Made by a program: the position numbers and the translations under genes. From positions 39,062,001 through 39,126,000 of the forward strand of contig CM060731.1 of the NCBI GenBank assembly GCA_030704615.1: 64,000 nucleotides of DNA, given 5' to 3'. How positions within the stretch are numbered: position 1 is the first letter of the stretch; each line of letters opens with the position of its first letter. The stretch comes from Takakia lepidozioides. Its lineage: Eukaryota > Streptophyta > Takakiopsida > Takakiales > Takakiaceae. The notes under the pieces were generated by a model, which did not search any database, had not been told where the DNA came from, and saw nothing but the letters and a program-made list of their open reading frames with translations. This document shows positions 11,214 to 19,981 of the stretch, in pieces.

Positions 11214-12145
11214 TTGAGATCCATTGCTTGCCCCAACACTTGACGACGTGATGCCTCAGAAAGAGACGACACCGCCGTGGTACCAGTGGTAAAACCCATT
11301 GCCCGCTCACGCTCGTCAGCATTAGGCTCCACTAACTGCTGCAACTGAGCATCCCACATGAGGCCAGGTCCACTATCCCGGAAAGCATGCGATCCTGGGA
11401 AGCTGAGCAGTGTAGGTAATGCTGCTCGTGGTTGACCCACCTTGTTGACCACTGCCAAAGGCGAACGGTCATCGTGTCTCACACGCTGAGACTGCCTCCC
11501 TGTGTCCAGAATGTTATCCACTGTGAGATGTGCTGGCCGCTGCACCCCATCAAATGCACGCTTGAGCAGTGCGGGTGGCATCAAGTTAGTCCACCATAGC
11601 CGTGGACGATGAGCCCGTGACCCCACTGTAGCTGCATCTAGCAACACTGCTGACCCAAGCCACGACCGGACTTGATGCACACTGGCCATCACCCTGGCCC
11701 GAGAATCGCCCATCAGTGGCACATTCTCCAAGATGTATGCTGGAGATACAGCTTGATGAAGCTGCAAGTGGCGCAAAACCCGCACCATCTCCCAAAACAG
11801 ACCCGACCTCGAGTCTCGCAATCCATTGCCATGCCCGGCTGATGAATGCCCTTGGCAGGGCCAACCTGCCACTACCAGATCAATGGAGCCAACCCGCTCC
11901 AAATCCTGCGCCCCCAGCAACGAAATGTCTGCTGGCAAGGCCTGCTGATATCCACGAATTGCAGACACGACAACAACTCAGGGTACCGCTGCACCAACTG
12001 AGCAACATGGCGAAGTGAAACGCGTCGTGCAGTCTCATCCCTCTCCACATACAGGTAACGCCGAACTCGTACACCTGCTTGTAACACAGCAGCCAATCCG
12101 GTGCTGATCCCGCCAAACAAGTCCAGAAGACAAATGCCTTCATCC
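11205..12145 (-). pseudogene. C5 cytosine DNA methyltransferase domain inside the gypsy pol region
   Basis: C5 methyltransferases transfer a methyl group from S-adenosylmethionine to cytosine. Motifs in order: motif I LLDLFGGISTGLAAVLQAG (about 12125-12070); RRYLYVERDE (motif II region); motif IV GWPCQGHS with the catalytic Pro-Cys pair (about 11870-11847); motif VI ILENVPLM (about 11740-11717); motif VIII SRAHRPRLWWTNL (about 11620-11583); and ERERAMGF and LGQAMDLN at the end (motifs IX/X, to about 11218). DLFGGISTG and the AHRPRLWW region look closer to the DNMT3/DRM branch than to DNMT1. This is an impression from memory, not an alignment. A single frame change near 11965-11975 splits motif II from motif IV, so this copy is inactive. 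It lies between protease and reverse transcriptase in the same strand and order as the other element domains. Confidence 0.92.
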
Positions 12146-12479
12146 GGATACTGCCACACAATAGGTGTGGTGTCCAATGGAGACAATTGAGGTGGTCCTG
12201 GTGCAATCCCCACACTCTCCTCCTCTCTTGACGGTACAAAAGCCTCCACCCAGGCTTGTTGCACCCGTCGATCAGCATCCCGCTGCAAATCCTTGCTCGT
12301 GCCCCACAATGGAGTCTGAGCAACCATGGTAGGCAACTCCGCCATACCATACATGTCATCCTGCTCTCCCGGAGGTGGTACATCCTCTGAATGAGCATTG
12401 CCCTCAAGCAACTCTCTAGGCCAACTCACTGCCGCTGTGAATGCTGCTAGTGTCGGCATCTTGCCTCGCTGGGCAACCG

Positions 12480-13059
12480 CAACTCCTCCTATGAACGTCA
12501 CAGGGAGCTGCACACGCCGGCCCTCCCCTGACTGCCATGCAGGCCTATAGGAAGCTGACTCCTCCCAAAAATCCAGGGTGAAGCCCATGGGGTACAACAC
12601 TGCCCCACCAACCAGGACATCGTATGAGACTGCGTCTGTCACAATGGCCTTGGCTCGCATCACTGAGCCATCTGTAGGGTGATCCGGCCGTAGTCTGATA
12701 GCCAACTCACGCCGTGTCATGCCCCGAGCCTGCTCCGATCCTCCCAGAGACGTCTGTATCTGGAAAGGACAAGGCTCCATATCCGCCTCCGTGAGGCCCA
12801 AGCCTGCAATAGCAGCTCTGCCCAGCATCAATGGCTGAGCTCCCGAGTCCAACAAGACCCGCAGTGGCCGGTACCTCTTGCCTGCCGGTCCACTCAAACA
12901 GAAAATGCCATCCTGGTTGTCTAACATGACAACTCCAGGTGTCACCATGGCGCGCTCAATGGCTGGCCTAGCTGGCAGCTCCATCAACCTGGCAGCTGCA
13001 GCTTGCCATGGCGCCGCCGTGGCAGTCTTGACCCTCAAATCCGAGGATCCCTCCGGCAC
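12480..13059 (-). pseudogene. Gypsy aspartic protease
   Basis: The frame at 13059-11872 starts with a spacer and then reads RPLRVLLDSGAQPLMLG (about 12868-12818), the DSG form of the retropepsin active site, followed by the flap and helix region (MTRRELAIRL, VSYDVLVGGAVLYPMGF). The protease cuts the polyprotein. The same frame runs on into the first part of the methyltransferase, so protease and methyltransferase were made as one polyprotein. The preceding frame (13268-13059) is offset by one frame, which suggests an indel near 13060. Confidence 0.8.
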
Positions 13060-13268
13060 TACACCTCCACTATCTCCGCAGAAGATGAAGTAACCTCCCC
13101 ACTCTCACAGAGTGTAGCTGCCAGCCTGAACACCTCAGCTGGTTTACCCCCGGCGTCGCAATCATGGTAGCCGAGAACAATGGAGCCTGGCACACAGATG
13201 TGGCCGCTCCTAGCAGCACTAGCTGCTAGCCTTGGCAACACTAGCCGGGACTTCGCAGCTCGTGGCAC
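13060..13268 (-). pseudogene. Gag-protease spacer, frame-shifted
   Basis: This 69-residue frame lies between the nucleocapsid frame, which stops at 13219, and the protease frame, which starts at 13059. It is offset from both. It contains GHICVPGSIVLGYHDCDAGG and no domain that I recognise. The double frame change on either side fits decay of an original continuous gag-pol spacer. Confidence 0.5.
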
Positions 13269-14169
13269 CCGTGGTGGCGTGGTGGCGTGGTGCTACCCGT
13301 GTAGCTCTCTCCAATGACATAGTAACCTCCGCCTCGGTAACCGTCGGGCGAGAACTAGGTGCCATGGATGGCGTCGACACTGTCTCCGCCAATGTGAATG
13401 ACTGAGGAAGCCTAGCCTGACGGCTTGCCTCCCCACGCTGTGGATCCAACTCCACCTCTGCACCTCGTGGCTCAGGAACTCGTGCTGCTCCTCGAGTCAC
13501 GGCTGCAGCAGACTCCACCTGCACTAGTGGTAGTGCTGCTCCACACATGAATCCCATGCCTCCCATATCTCCTCCCTCAGGAGCAGGAGGTGGACCATCC
13601 GGCCTTAGAGCCGGTACCACCTGAGCTGTAGCCATGGCAGCGAGCCTCTGCTCTAGCTGCTGAAGCCGGTTGGCCATGCCTTGGTCAACACCCTGACCTC
13701 CGCGTCCTTGGCCACGTTGAGCTTGCCCTTGGCCTTGTGGCTGGCCACCTCGTCCTCTCTGGGCTGCTCCACCTCGCCCCCGGCCACCATTGTTCCCTTG
13801 GAACTGGCCTGGGCGCAACTCAGGATGCAAACCATAACACTGGGCCTCTCCATGCCCGTGCTTGCCACAATGCCCACACTGCAACTGTGCCGACCCTTTG
13901 CCTCCCTCTGGGCAATCCTTCTTGACATGGGGTCCTCCACATGTCCAGCACACCACATCCGCCCGTTGTTGGCCAGCAAATGAAGGGAGAGACCCCTGCA
14001 TCTGAGGTCCTCTCTGCCCTTCCCTGAGCTTCACCTGAGCCCCCTTGTTGCCTTGAGCACGTTGAGGTAGTGGTTGGCTAGGAGCACCACTACCCCGTGG
14101 TGTCTCCTTAGCAAATCCCACCATGACCACTCGTTCCTCCACCATGTTGAGCTCTATCCGCTCTGCCAC
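13219..14169 (-). pseudogene. Gag nucleocapsid part with two zinc knuckles
   Basis: The frame opens with AERIELNMVEERVVMVGFAK, the usual end of a gypsy capsid domain. It then has two knuckles: CWTCGGPHVKKDC (a variant, C-x2-C-x3-H-x4-C) and CGHCGKHGHGEAQC (canonical CCHC). A Gly/Arg/Gln-rich stretch (GRGGAAQRGRGGQPQGQGQ) follows, typical of an RNA-binding nucleocapsid. It overlaps the upstream gag frame by 16 bases and is offset by one frame at a T5 run near 14165-14175. Confidence 0.85.
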
Positions 14170-15080
14170 AAAAACACATTTGCTAAGGTGGGTTGGGCCG
14201 CTTGTAGGAGAGTTGCATCCCGCACCCTTCTCCTCAGCTCCTTGTCCAATATCCCATACCAGAATTGGACTGCCTGAGCTTCCGTAACCCCTTGGGTTAC
14301 ATTTATCAAGCGCCTCATGCGAGTGAAAGCCTCCCTCAAGCTCTCGGTCGGCTTCCGTTGGAACTCTTGCAAGCTCCGCAACTTCTCTGTCCTCACCCCT
14401 TGGTAGTTCCCTCTCAACTCTTCGAAGAACTCCACAACAGGGTTGAAGGCAGGCACGGGTGCTAGTGCTGGTGGGGTAGTGGCTTGGGTGGACGTCGTAG
14501 CTACTGTACCACCAGTCCCACTAGTTCCACTGCTACTTGCTGAAGCTGCCGGTGCAGCGGCAGGTGTAGCCATTGCCCTCGTGGCTCTAGTGCCCCTAGT
14601 GATGGAGACATAGTCGGGTGACCAGTACATCCTCCACTCCTCGATCTCAACCTCATGCCCCCGCCTGAACTCATGGTAATCATCCATAGGCGGCCCCTCA
14701 AGGTGCTGAAACAGCCCCTTCCATGCCATGAAAGGCGTAAATAGTTGTGGATTGCGCATTTGCTGCAAATCACACCAACTATCAAACTCTTGGATAAAAT
14801 CATCCAACTCGATGGTGCCCACCGCCCCAGAGTACCTTCGTGGCCCCTTGGTAGCTCCATACATCTCCTCCATTGTGTCCCACAACAATGGCAAGGAAAC
14901 AACTTGCACCGCCGGTATGAGTCCTCCTGATTCACAATCCGAATCAGAACCTTCCGTAGAAGACACAGGAGGTGAAGGTGGCCTAAACCGCACACCTCGT
15001 CTCGTGTACCCACTAGTATCGCTAGTGCTCGAACCGGCACTGTCCCCAGCAACTAGTGGCACCTCCGTGTTGACACTCAA
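14154..15080 (-). pseudogene. Gag capsid part
   Basis: Start at the Met at 15080 (MSVNTEVPLVAGDSAG). A Ser/Pro-rich head is followed by a capsid-like helical domain: FEELRGNYQGVRTEKLRSLQ, KPTESLREAFTRMRRLI, VQFWYGILDKELRRRV. This is the retrotransposon gag fold that packages the RNA. The frame runs off at TLANVFLWQSG, where the next frame carries on with AERIEL, so capsid and nucleocapsid are one protein split by a single frame change. The Ala/Thr-rich segment in the middle is a low-complexity linker. Confidence 0.82.
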
Positions 15081-15739
15081 CCGGTCATGAACATGTCCCT
15101 AACCCCCTCTCCACAAGGTAACCGGGTAGAGAACCTGTTGCGGCTTATGGTTTGGAATACTAAGTTCCTAACATAGCCTACACCTGTACCTGCATCCACC
15201 GCAAGCACTCCTATGGTTGGCTGGTCATCACCTCCAACCTCACCACAGGAGAAACAATGATGGTTTGGCTGGTCATACCCCAGCCTCACCATCGACAGCA
15301 TGCTCTAGGACTGGCCGGTGATCAAATCCGGACCAATCACCTATAAAAACAAGCGCCCACACAAAACTAGCATGGCGCACAGTCAAGCATGCAGGTATGG
15401 AGGGGATCCAAACACAAGAAATCAGAACGACAACTCCCCCACACCAAAAACAACTCCACGGTGTTGCTCCTGCAAGGACACCCAGCCCAAACCCGGACTG
15501 ACTCTTGCCTCCACCTACGGAAAGGTCTTGGTCTAATGAGAGGGTGGAAACTACGAGGAAGAGAAGCTAAAGCAATGCCTAACCCCAGCATGCCCTCATC
15601 CCAACACTCTTCCTCTCCTCTCTTCCCTCATTTGCATGACCATGGGAATATCATGAAGATACTCCTCAAACCGCCCTCCACGAGCTTCAAAATTCGGCCT
15701 TCAAGACCACATGCCAGTCCTTAGGTAGTCCACCAGTGC

Positions 15740-16335
15740 CTCCACGAGTCAGCACAGGCCGTCCACAGGTCAACACGGGCCACCACAGACCAGCACAGGC
15801 CCACACAGCTCGTCACAGTCCCACAGGCCACTGGGCACAACCTGTCACAGCCCCTCATAGCCCGTCACAGCTCCGCACAGCCCGTCACAGCCCCACAGGC
15901 CACTGGGCACAGCCTGTCACAGCCCCTCACAGCCCGTCACAGCTCCACAGCCACTGGGCACAGCCCGTCACAGTCCGTCACAGCCCCAAAGGCCTCAGGC
16001 ACGGCCTGTCACAGCCCCTCACAACTCGTCACAGCCTCAAAGGCCTCAGGCACGGCCTGTCACAGCCCCTCACAGCCCCACAGGCCACTGGGCACAGCCT
16101 GTCACAGCCCTGCACAGCCCGTCACAGCCCCACAGGCCACTGGGCACAGACTGTCACAGCCCCGCACAGCCCGTCACAGCCCCACAGGCCACTGGGCACA
16201 GCCTGTCATAGCCCCGCACAGCCCCACAGGCCACTGGGCACAGCCTGTCACATCCCCTCACAGCCCATCACAGCCCCACAGGCCTCAGGCACGGCCTGAC
16301 ACAGCCCCTCACAGCCCGTCACAGCCCCATCCATG
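15740..16335. repeat. GC-rich minisatellite, about 52-bp unit
   Basis: A long array of CACAGCCC-type words. The marker CCACTGGGCAC recurs at 15828, 15900, 15951, 16085, 16137, 16189 and 16231, so the higher-order unit is close to 52 bp, with some units lost or merged. Inside each unit the word (g)tcacagcccc repeats about every 10-11 bp. It gives a false 187-residue plus-strand open frame rich in H, S, Q and P. It lies in the leader region upstream of the gypsy gag. Confidence 0.92.
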
Positions 16336-16739
16336 GCCGCTTTGGCAGTTTAGCCATTTCTCCAAGGGGTTTAGCCACGCCAAGCTAGGGTTTGTGTCTC
16401 TTGGACTCTAAGCTTCTTTCCACCGAGCTATGGCGGCTGTGAGGAAATCAGCAAGGCATTCTTGCTCTTTCGGCTCCCACACATCACCATAGTAGCCCTA
16501 AGCCATGAGGTGGTTGCCACAAACCAAGCCTTCTTTCTCACTTAGCCTCCCCAAATACGCCACTAAACCCAATGGCAAACAACCAAGCCCTGCTGGTTCC
16601 CAGCCCTTGTGAGCATTCATTCAAGCACTCTCCTTGGCCATAGCATCTATCTTAGAGCCTATTCCAGCCCCCTACACCTGCTGCTTCAAGAGTTGCGCTC
16701 CCTTCAAGCTTGAAGTTGAAACCCCAACTCACATAGGCC

Positions 16740-17200
16740 CTACAAGTGCTTTTCTTTCACTCCAAGTGGAAACCAGCCCTAGACCTTCTTTTCTTGCACT
16801 CTAAAGCTTGAAAACAAGAGCCTCAATGGGCTGAAGGCATGCTCCACACATGCCCCACTCTCACCATAAGAGAATCAGCTCCTTTGCTTCATTTCTTGCA
16901 CCCACAAACCTGAAAATACAAGCTTCAGCAGGCTGAAAGCATGCTCCACATGCCCTACAGGAAAACCAGCCCCTTCCTTCCTTTCTTGCACTCCCACACC
17001 TGAAAGTGCAAGCCTTCACCAGGCTGATAGCATGCTCCACACATGCATTGCCCTCACATAAGGGAAGTCAGCCCTTCCCTCTTCCTTGCTTGCCCTCCAA
17101 GCTTGAAGATGGAAGCTTCAATGAGCTGAACACATGCTCCACACATGCAACCTCTTCACACAAGAGATATCAGCCCCCTATCTCGGCTCCTTGGCTCCTT
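16740..17200. repeat. Degenerate tandem repeat, about 91-102 bp unit
   Basis: A conserved core, GCTGAAxGCATGCTCCACAC followed by ATGC, occurs at 16830, 16932, 17023 and 17125 (spacing 102, 91 and 102 bp). Each core is preceded by a TTGCACTC/CTTGAAx segment and followed by a CTCACCATAAG/GAAxTCAGCC segment, so the whole unit is repeated with drift. It belongs to the same non-coding stretch upstream of the gypsy gag. Confidence 0.85.
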
Positions 17201-17819
17201 GATGCTCTCTAAGACAAGACTAAGCACTCCACAGCCTTTGCCAAGCTCTTGAAACCCTAAGGCTTACATTTCCAGCCACAAGACACTTCTCTTGTGGTGC
17301 AAGAGCTCTTATCCAAGCTCTGAAACCCTAGGTGCACATTCCATGGCCTTGCCGCACCTCTTAGCTCCTGTTCCAGCCCTGCTCTTGCCATGACAAGAGC
17401 CCTCTCAATGCTGAAGCTCGAGATTGAAACCCAATCTCACCATACTCCACAAAGTGCACTGATTTGCCCTAAGCCAAATCAGCCCTTTCGCTTGGTCTTG
17501 CAATCCTTCACACAATGAAAGCTCGCATTCCCAAGTCCAGTTCTCAGCTTTGCCACCAAAGCCACTATAACCTGCTCTTGACTGGTCCTCTTCCCAATCG
17601 TGCTTGCTCATGCATATACACAATCTGAAACCATCAAGGTGCTCTGGAATTACCTGCAGCATGGTGCTTTCATCTCTGAAGCTGAAGATCGAATGCTAGG
17701 TCTACCACCTCGTAACCCACATCGCCTCCGCTTCTAACAACCAAGAGCTCCACGGTGCTCCTTGCATAACAACTTGGTTTCTCTCATTCTCAAACAAAAG
17801 CCACAAGTGCTACAACTAA

Positions 17820-18032
17820 CTCGTATCTGGCACTCACAGATACGAGCTCATCTTTCTCGAGTGATAAAGAAGAAGAATACAAGCACGAACTCACAAATCT
17901 GAAGCATAAACTCATGCATATATAACCTCATCACTCAAATACAAGTCAAGCCAAGTGCACCCCACGCCATGGGGAATCCACACTACGGCGCCATAGCTAG
18001 GCGCGGTGAGGCTCAACTCGAGAAAGATGAGC
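17820..18032 (-). promoter_or_regulatory. Nested inverted repeats around a TATA-like site
   Basis: Two perfect inverted repeats are visible. The first is a hairpin with 10-bp arms, CTCGTATCTG at 17820-17829 and CAGATACGAG at 17837-17846, with a 7-base loop. The second is a 17-bp pair, 17846-17862 and 18016-18032 (ACTCGAGAAAGATGAGC), 153 bp apart. Between the arms of the second lies GGTTATATATG on the minus strand (about 17930). This may be the promoter and RNA start region of the gypsy element. The function is inference. Confidence 0.4.
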
Positions 18033-18363
18033 CTTCCGCGCTTGCCGTGAAGATAACCACTCCAGGGCCTAAATCTGCCTTGACCCCTGGATTGACACTT
18101 GGGCCAATCCCAAATGTCAATATGTAAAAGCTAGCTATTTCCTAGCTAGTTTCACACTAGTGGTAAAATAACTTGACAAGCTGCCATCCAATTTTGAAGA
18201 GTTTGTTGCATATCAGACAAAGCATTTGACTCGGAGTGCAACTCAATGAAGGACAACTGCTGCGAGAGAATGAAAACCTGAATTTGTATATGGAACTGTC
18301 ATTTACAAGTCTTAGGACATTGTCGATGGTAGGGAGGACTTTCTTATATCTTTTTTTGGGCAC

Positions 18364-18783
18364 TTGGGAGTGTCTTTGGTATTTGCTGCTGCTTGTTTAG
18401 TCCAAGACTTAGATGTAGAAGACGGGTGTTCTCTCAATGAATTGTTTGGACTACCTCTTCATGACGATATGTTTGGGCTTGAATTGGCAGTATCTAATGA
18501 TGATTCAGACTCTGATTTTGACCCTTTGGAAGAAGCAGAGACTAAGTAACCCATTCGTTATTGACAACCCGAATTTGATGGACTTCTGTGCAGACATTGG
18601 GTTCCCCACCCGAGAGCTGGGCTTGTATGACTTGCCAGAAGCTTGGAAAGGATGGGAGTCTCATGATTCATTTCTTGCAACTGGTCCTCAGCAAATCAGC
18701 ATAAAGAACCCCGTCTCCCTAATTGAATGTCCACCCACAATCCAAGCAGCCAACCAGTCCCACCCTGTCTACAATGTCTCCAG
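18364..18783 (+). pseudogene. Unrecognised gene fragment, probable exon with one frameshift
   Basis: Two overlapping plus-strand frames read like one exon. The first gives an acidic stretch (SNDDSDSDFDPLEEAETK) and stops at 18549. The second continues with protein-like sequence (LMDFCADIGFPTRELGLYDL, EAWKGWESHDSF, SLIECPPTIQAANQ). At its end VYNVSR is followed by a good donor (CAG then GTAAAT at 18784). I do not recognise the family. No further exon follows; copia and SINE sequence comes next. It is most likely a captured or stranded gene piece that has lost its partners and gained a frameshift near 18545. Confidence 0.45.
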
Positions 18784-19693
18784 GTAAATGGATAACTTGA
18801 TACGGACAAAAGTTGTGTAATTCAATTAAATCAATAAGATGTTATGAGGTTCAAGCATTGCAACTGATCTAGAGCGCACTTGAGGTTTCCCACGCTTGCA
18901 ACTGACTAATTAAATTTGACCTTAAATTATGGTGGGTTGTATCAAAAGAGATCTGCAAAACGACATGAAGACAAAGCTTATGAAGACCAACAAAACTCAA
19001 TATGATAGAAATATGAGTAAAAACTCACCATATTGTTTGGAAGAAAGATGTCATGTTCGAGAAGATTATATGAGCCAATCCATACAACTCAATGCAATCT
19101 CAAACGTCTTCGAAGAGAGCAAAGTCATTAGAGATCAAAATCAGATAATTTACATATAATATTATGATAAAAGAGTTTTCATGAGCCATTGTATACTAAA
19201 TGTTGTGATTATCAAAGTTTTTCTTACATTCAATAGTGGATCTTGTATAGACGCATCATCTTACTAAAACTTCTTTAAGAGATTGTTTTTTGTCTTATTC
19301 CAACAAAGCCAAGACTTCATTAGGACAAAATATTAGATCATCAACATATAACGTTATGATGACAAAAGAGTTAGCATTCACATAGTAAATGTTGTAAATG
19401 GTCTATGACTTGCGGTTTTGTCTCCCTTGGAGAACAATTCTTTATGAAGCTAAAAATAAAAGTAAATTAAGCAACTCATCTTGCTATGACTCCGGTTTTA
19501 TCTCCCTTGCGGTTCGTTGGAAAACAACTCATTATCAAGTTAAAGATAAAAATATGATATCCAACATTTATGATATCCAACATGATGTGGGTTGAATCCA
19601 CAACCACTAGCGACTTGGTTTGTGCCCATACTAAATATTAAATCACTAGTGAGCGGGTTTGTGTCCATCTCACTAGGCTAAATGTAGGTTAAA

Positions 19694-19966
19694 TGTTGGT
19701 TGTATTACTCTGACGATAATCATAGCAGTGGTCATAGTGAGTCTCACCTTCAGTTTGGAATATAGGAGATAATCAATATTATAATTATCTCGCTAAGTTT
19801 GGAAAAGATATGCTATAATGATCTCAGTTGTTTTTGGCATGGACCTTGAGTATAAATAGGGCAGAGCTGAGAGGATGGAACAATAGCTTGTCGAGTTCCT
19901 ATACTTAGTGGAGATTTTACGTAAATCACTTCATCTTTAATCATTATTTTCTTAGTGCTTTCAACA
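19694..19966 (+). mobile_element. Copia-type 5' LTR
   Basis: The segment begins TGTTGGTTG and ends TTCAACA, so its ends form a perfect 5-bp inverted repeat (TGTTG/CAACA). It holds a TATA box (GAGTATAAATAGGGC near 19850) at the expected distance from the end and is 273 bp long. It is followed immediately by a tRNA-Met-like primer-binding site. No 3' partner LTR was seen, so the element is incomplete. Confidence 0.8.
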
Positions 19967-19981
19967 TGGTACATAGCGAGG
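19967..19981 (+). promoter_or_regulatory. Primer-binding site of the copia element
   Basis: TGGTACATAGCGAGG directly follows the LTR end CAACA. It resembles the plant initiator-Met tRNA primer site (TGGTATCAGAGC) with a few changes. Its position right after the LTR is the main support. Confidence 0.7.

Larger units (their letters stand above)
7440..15080 (-). mobile_element. Ty3/gypsy retrotransposon body with embedded DNA methyltransferase and PHD finger
   Basis: Minus-strand order from high to low coordinate: gag (15080-14154), CCHC knuckles (14169-13219), aspartic protease (from 13059), C5 cytosine methyltransferase (about 12145-11205), reverse transcriptase (about 10690-10000), RNase H (9984-9091), integrase (9078-7973) and a PHD finger (7972-7826). 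RT, RNase H and then integrase is the Ty3/gypsy order. This copy is dead: at least four frame changes, an internal RT deletion, and stops at 9091, 8347 and 7918. The base composition is more GC-rich than the AT-rich DNA at 18.8-22 kb. No convincing LTR pair or target duplication was found, so the outer limits are open. Confidence 0.92.
15081..18120 (-). mobile_element. Repeat-rich non-coding stretch upstream of gag (leader and possible 5' LTR)
   Basis: About 3 kb upstream of gag lacks coding sequence in the element's direction and is built of tandem repeats, described separately. Its far end (18120-18093) begins TGACATTTGGGATTGGCCC on the minus strand and holds a partial palindrome (TGACACTTGG ... 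AAATGTCA), so it could be an LTR start. A TATA-like GGTTATATATG lies near 17930 in the right direction. I could not find a primer-binding site or a matching 3' copy. It may be the 5' LTR plus leader of the gypsy element, or another element next to it. Confidence 0.4.

Noticed and set aside
11205-12145. The methyltransferase as an independent host gene overlapping the element
   Set aside because: It shares strand and frame with the protease, has no start of its own, and lies between PR and RT of the same element.
13681-13983. Plus-strand frames over the gypsy gag
   Set aside because: Antisense to the zinc-knuckle frame, with no domain of their own.
15310-15340. A primer-binding site for the gypsy element (TGGTCCGGATTTGATC on the minus strand)
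   Set aside because: The bases do not fit the layout of a tRNA 3' end: too few bases lie between the T-loop-like part and CCA.
15736-16299. A 187-residue plus-strand open frame rich in H, S, Q and P
   Set aside because: It is the translation of the 52-bp minisatellite; the repeats alone explain the open frame and it has no domain.
15740-17200. CRISPR-like look of regularly spaced repeats
   Set aside because: The units are directly adjacent with drifting sequence and no unique spacers, and this is a plant nuclear region.
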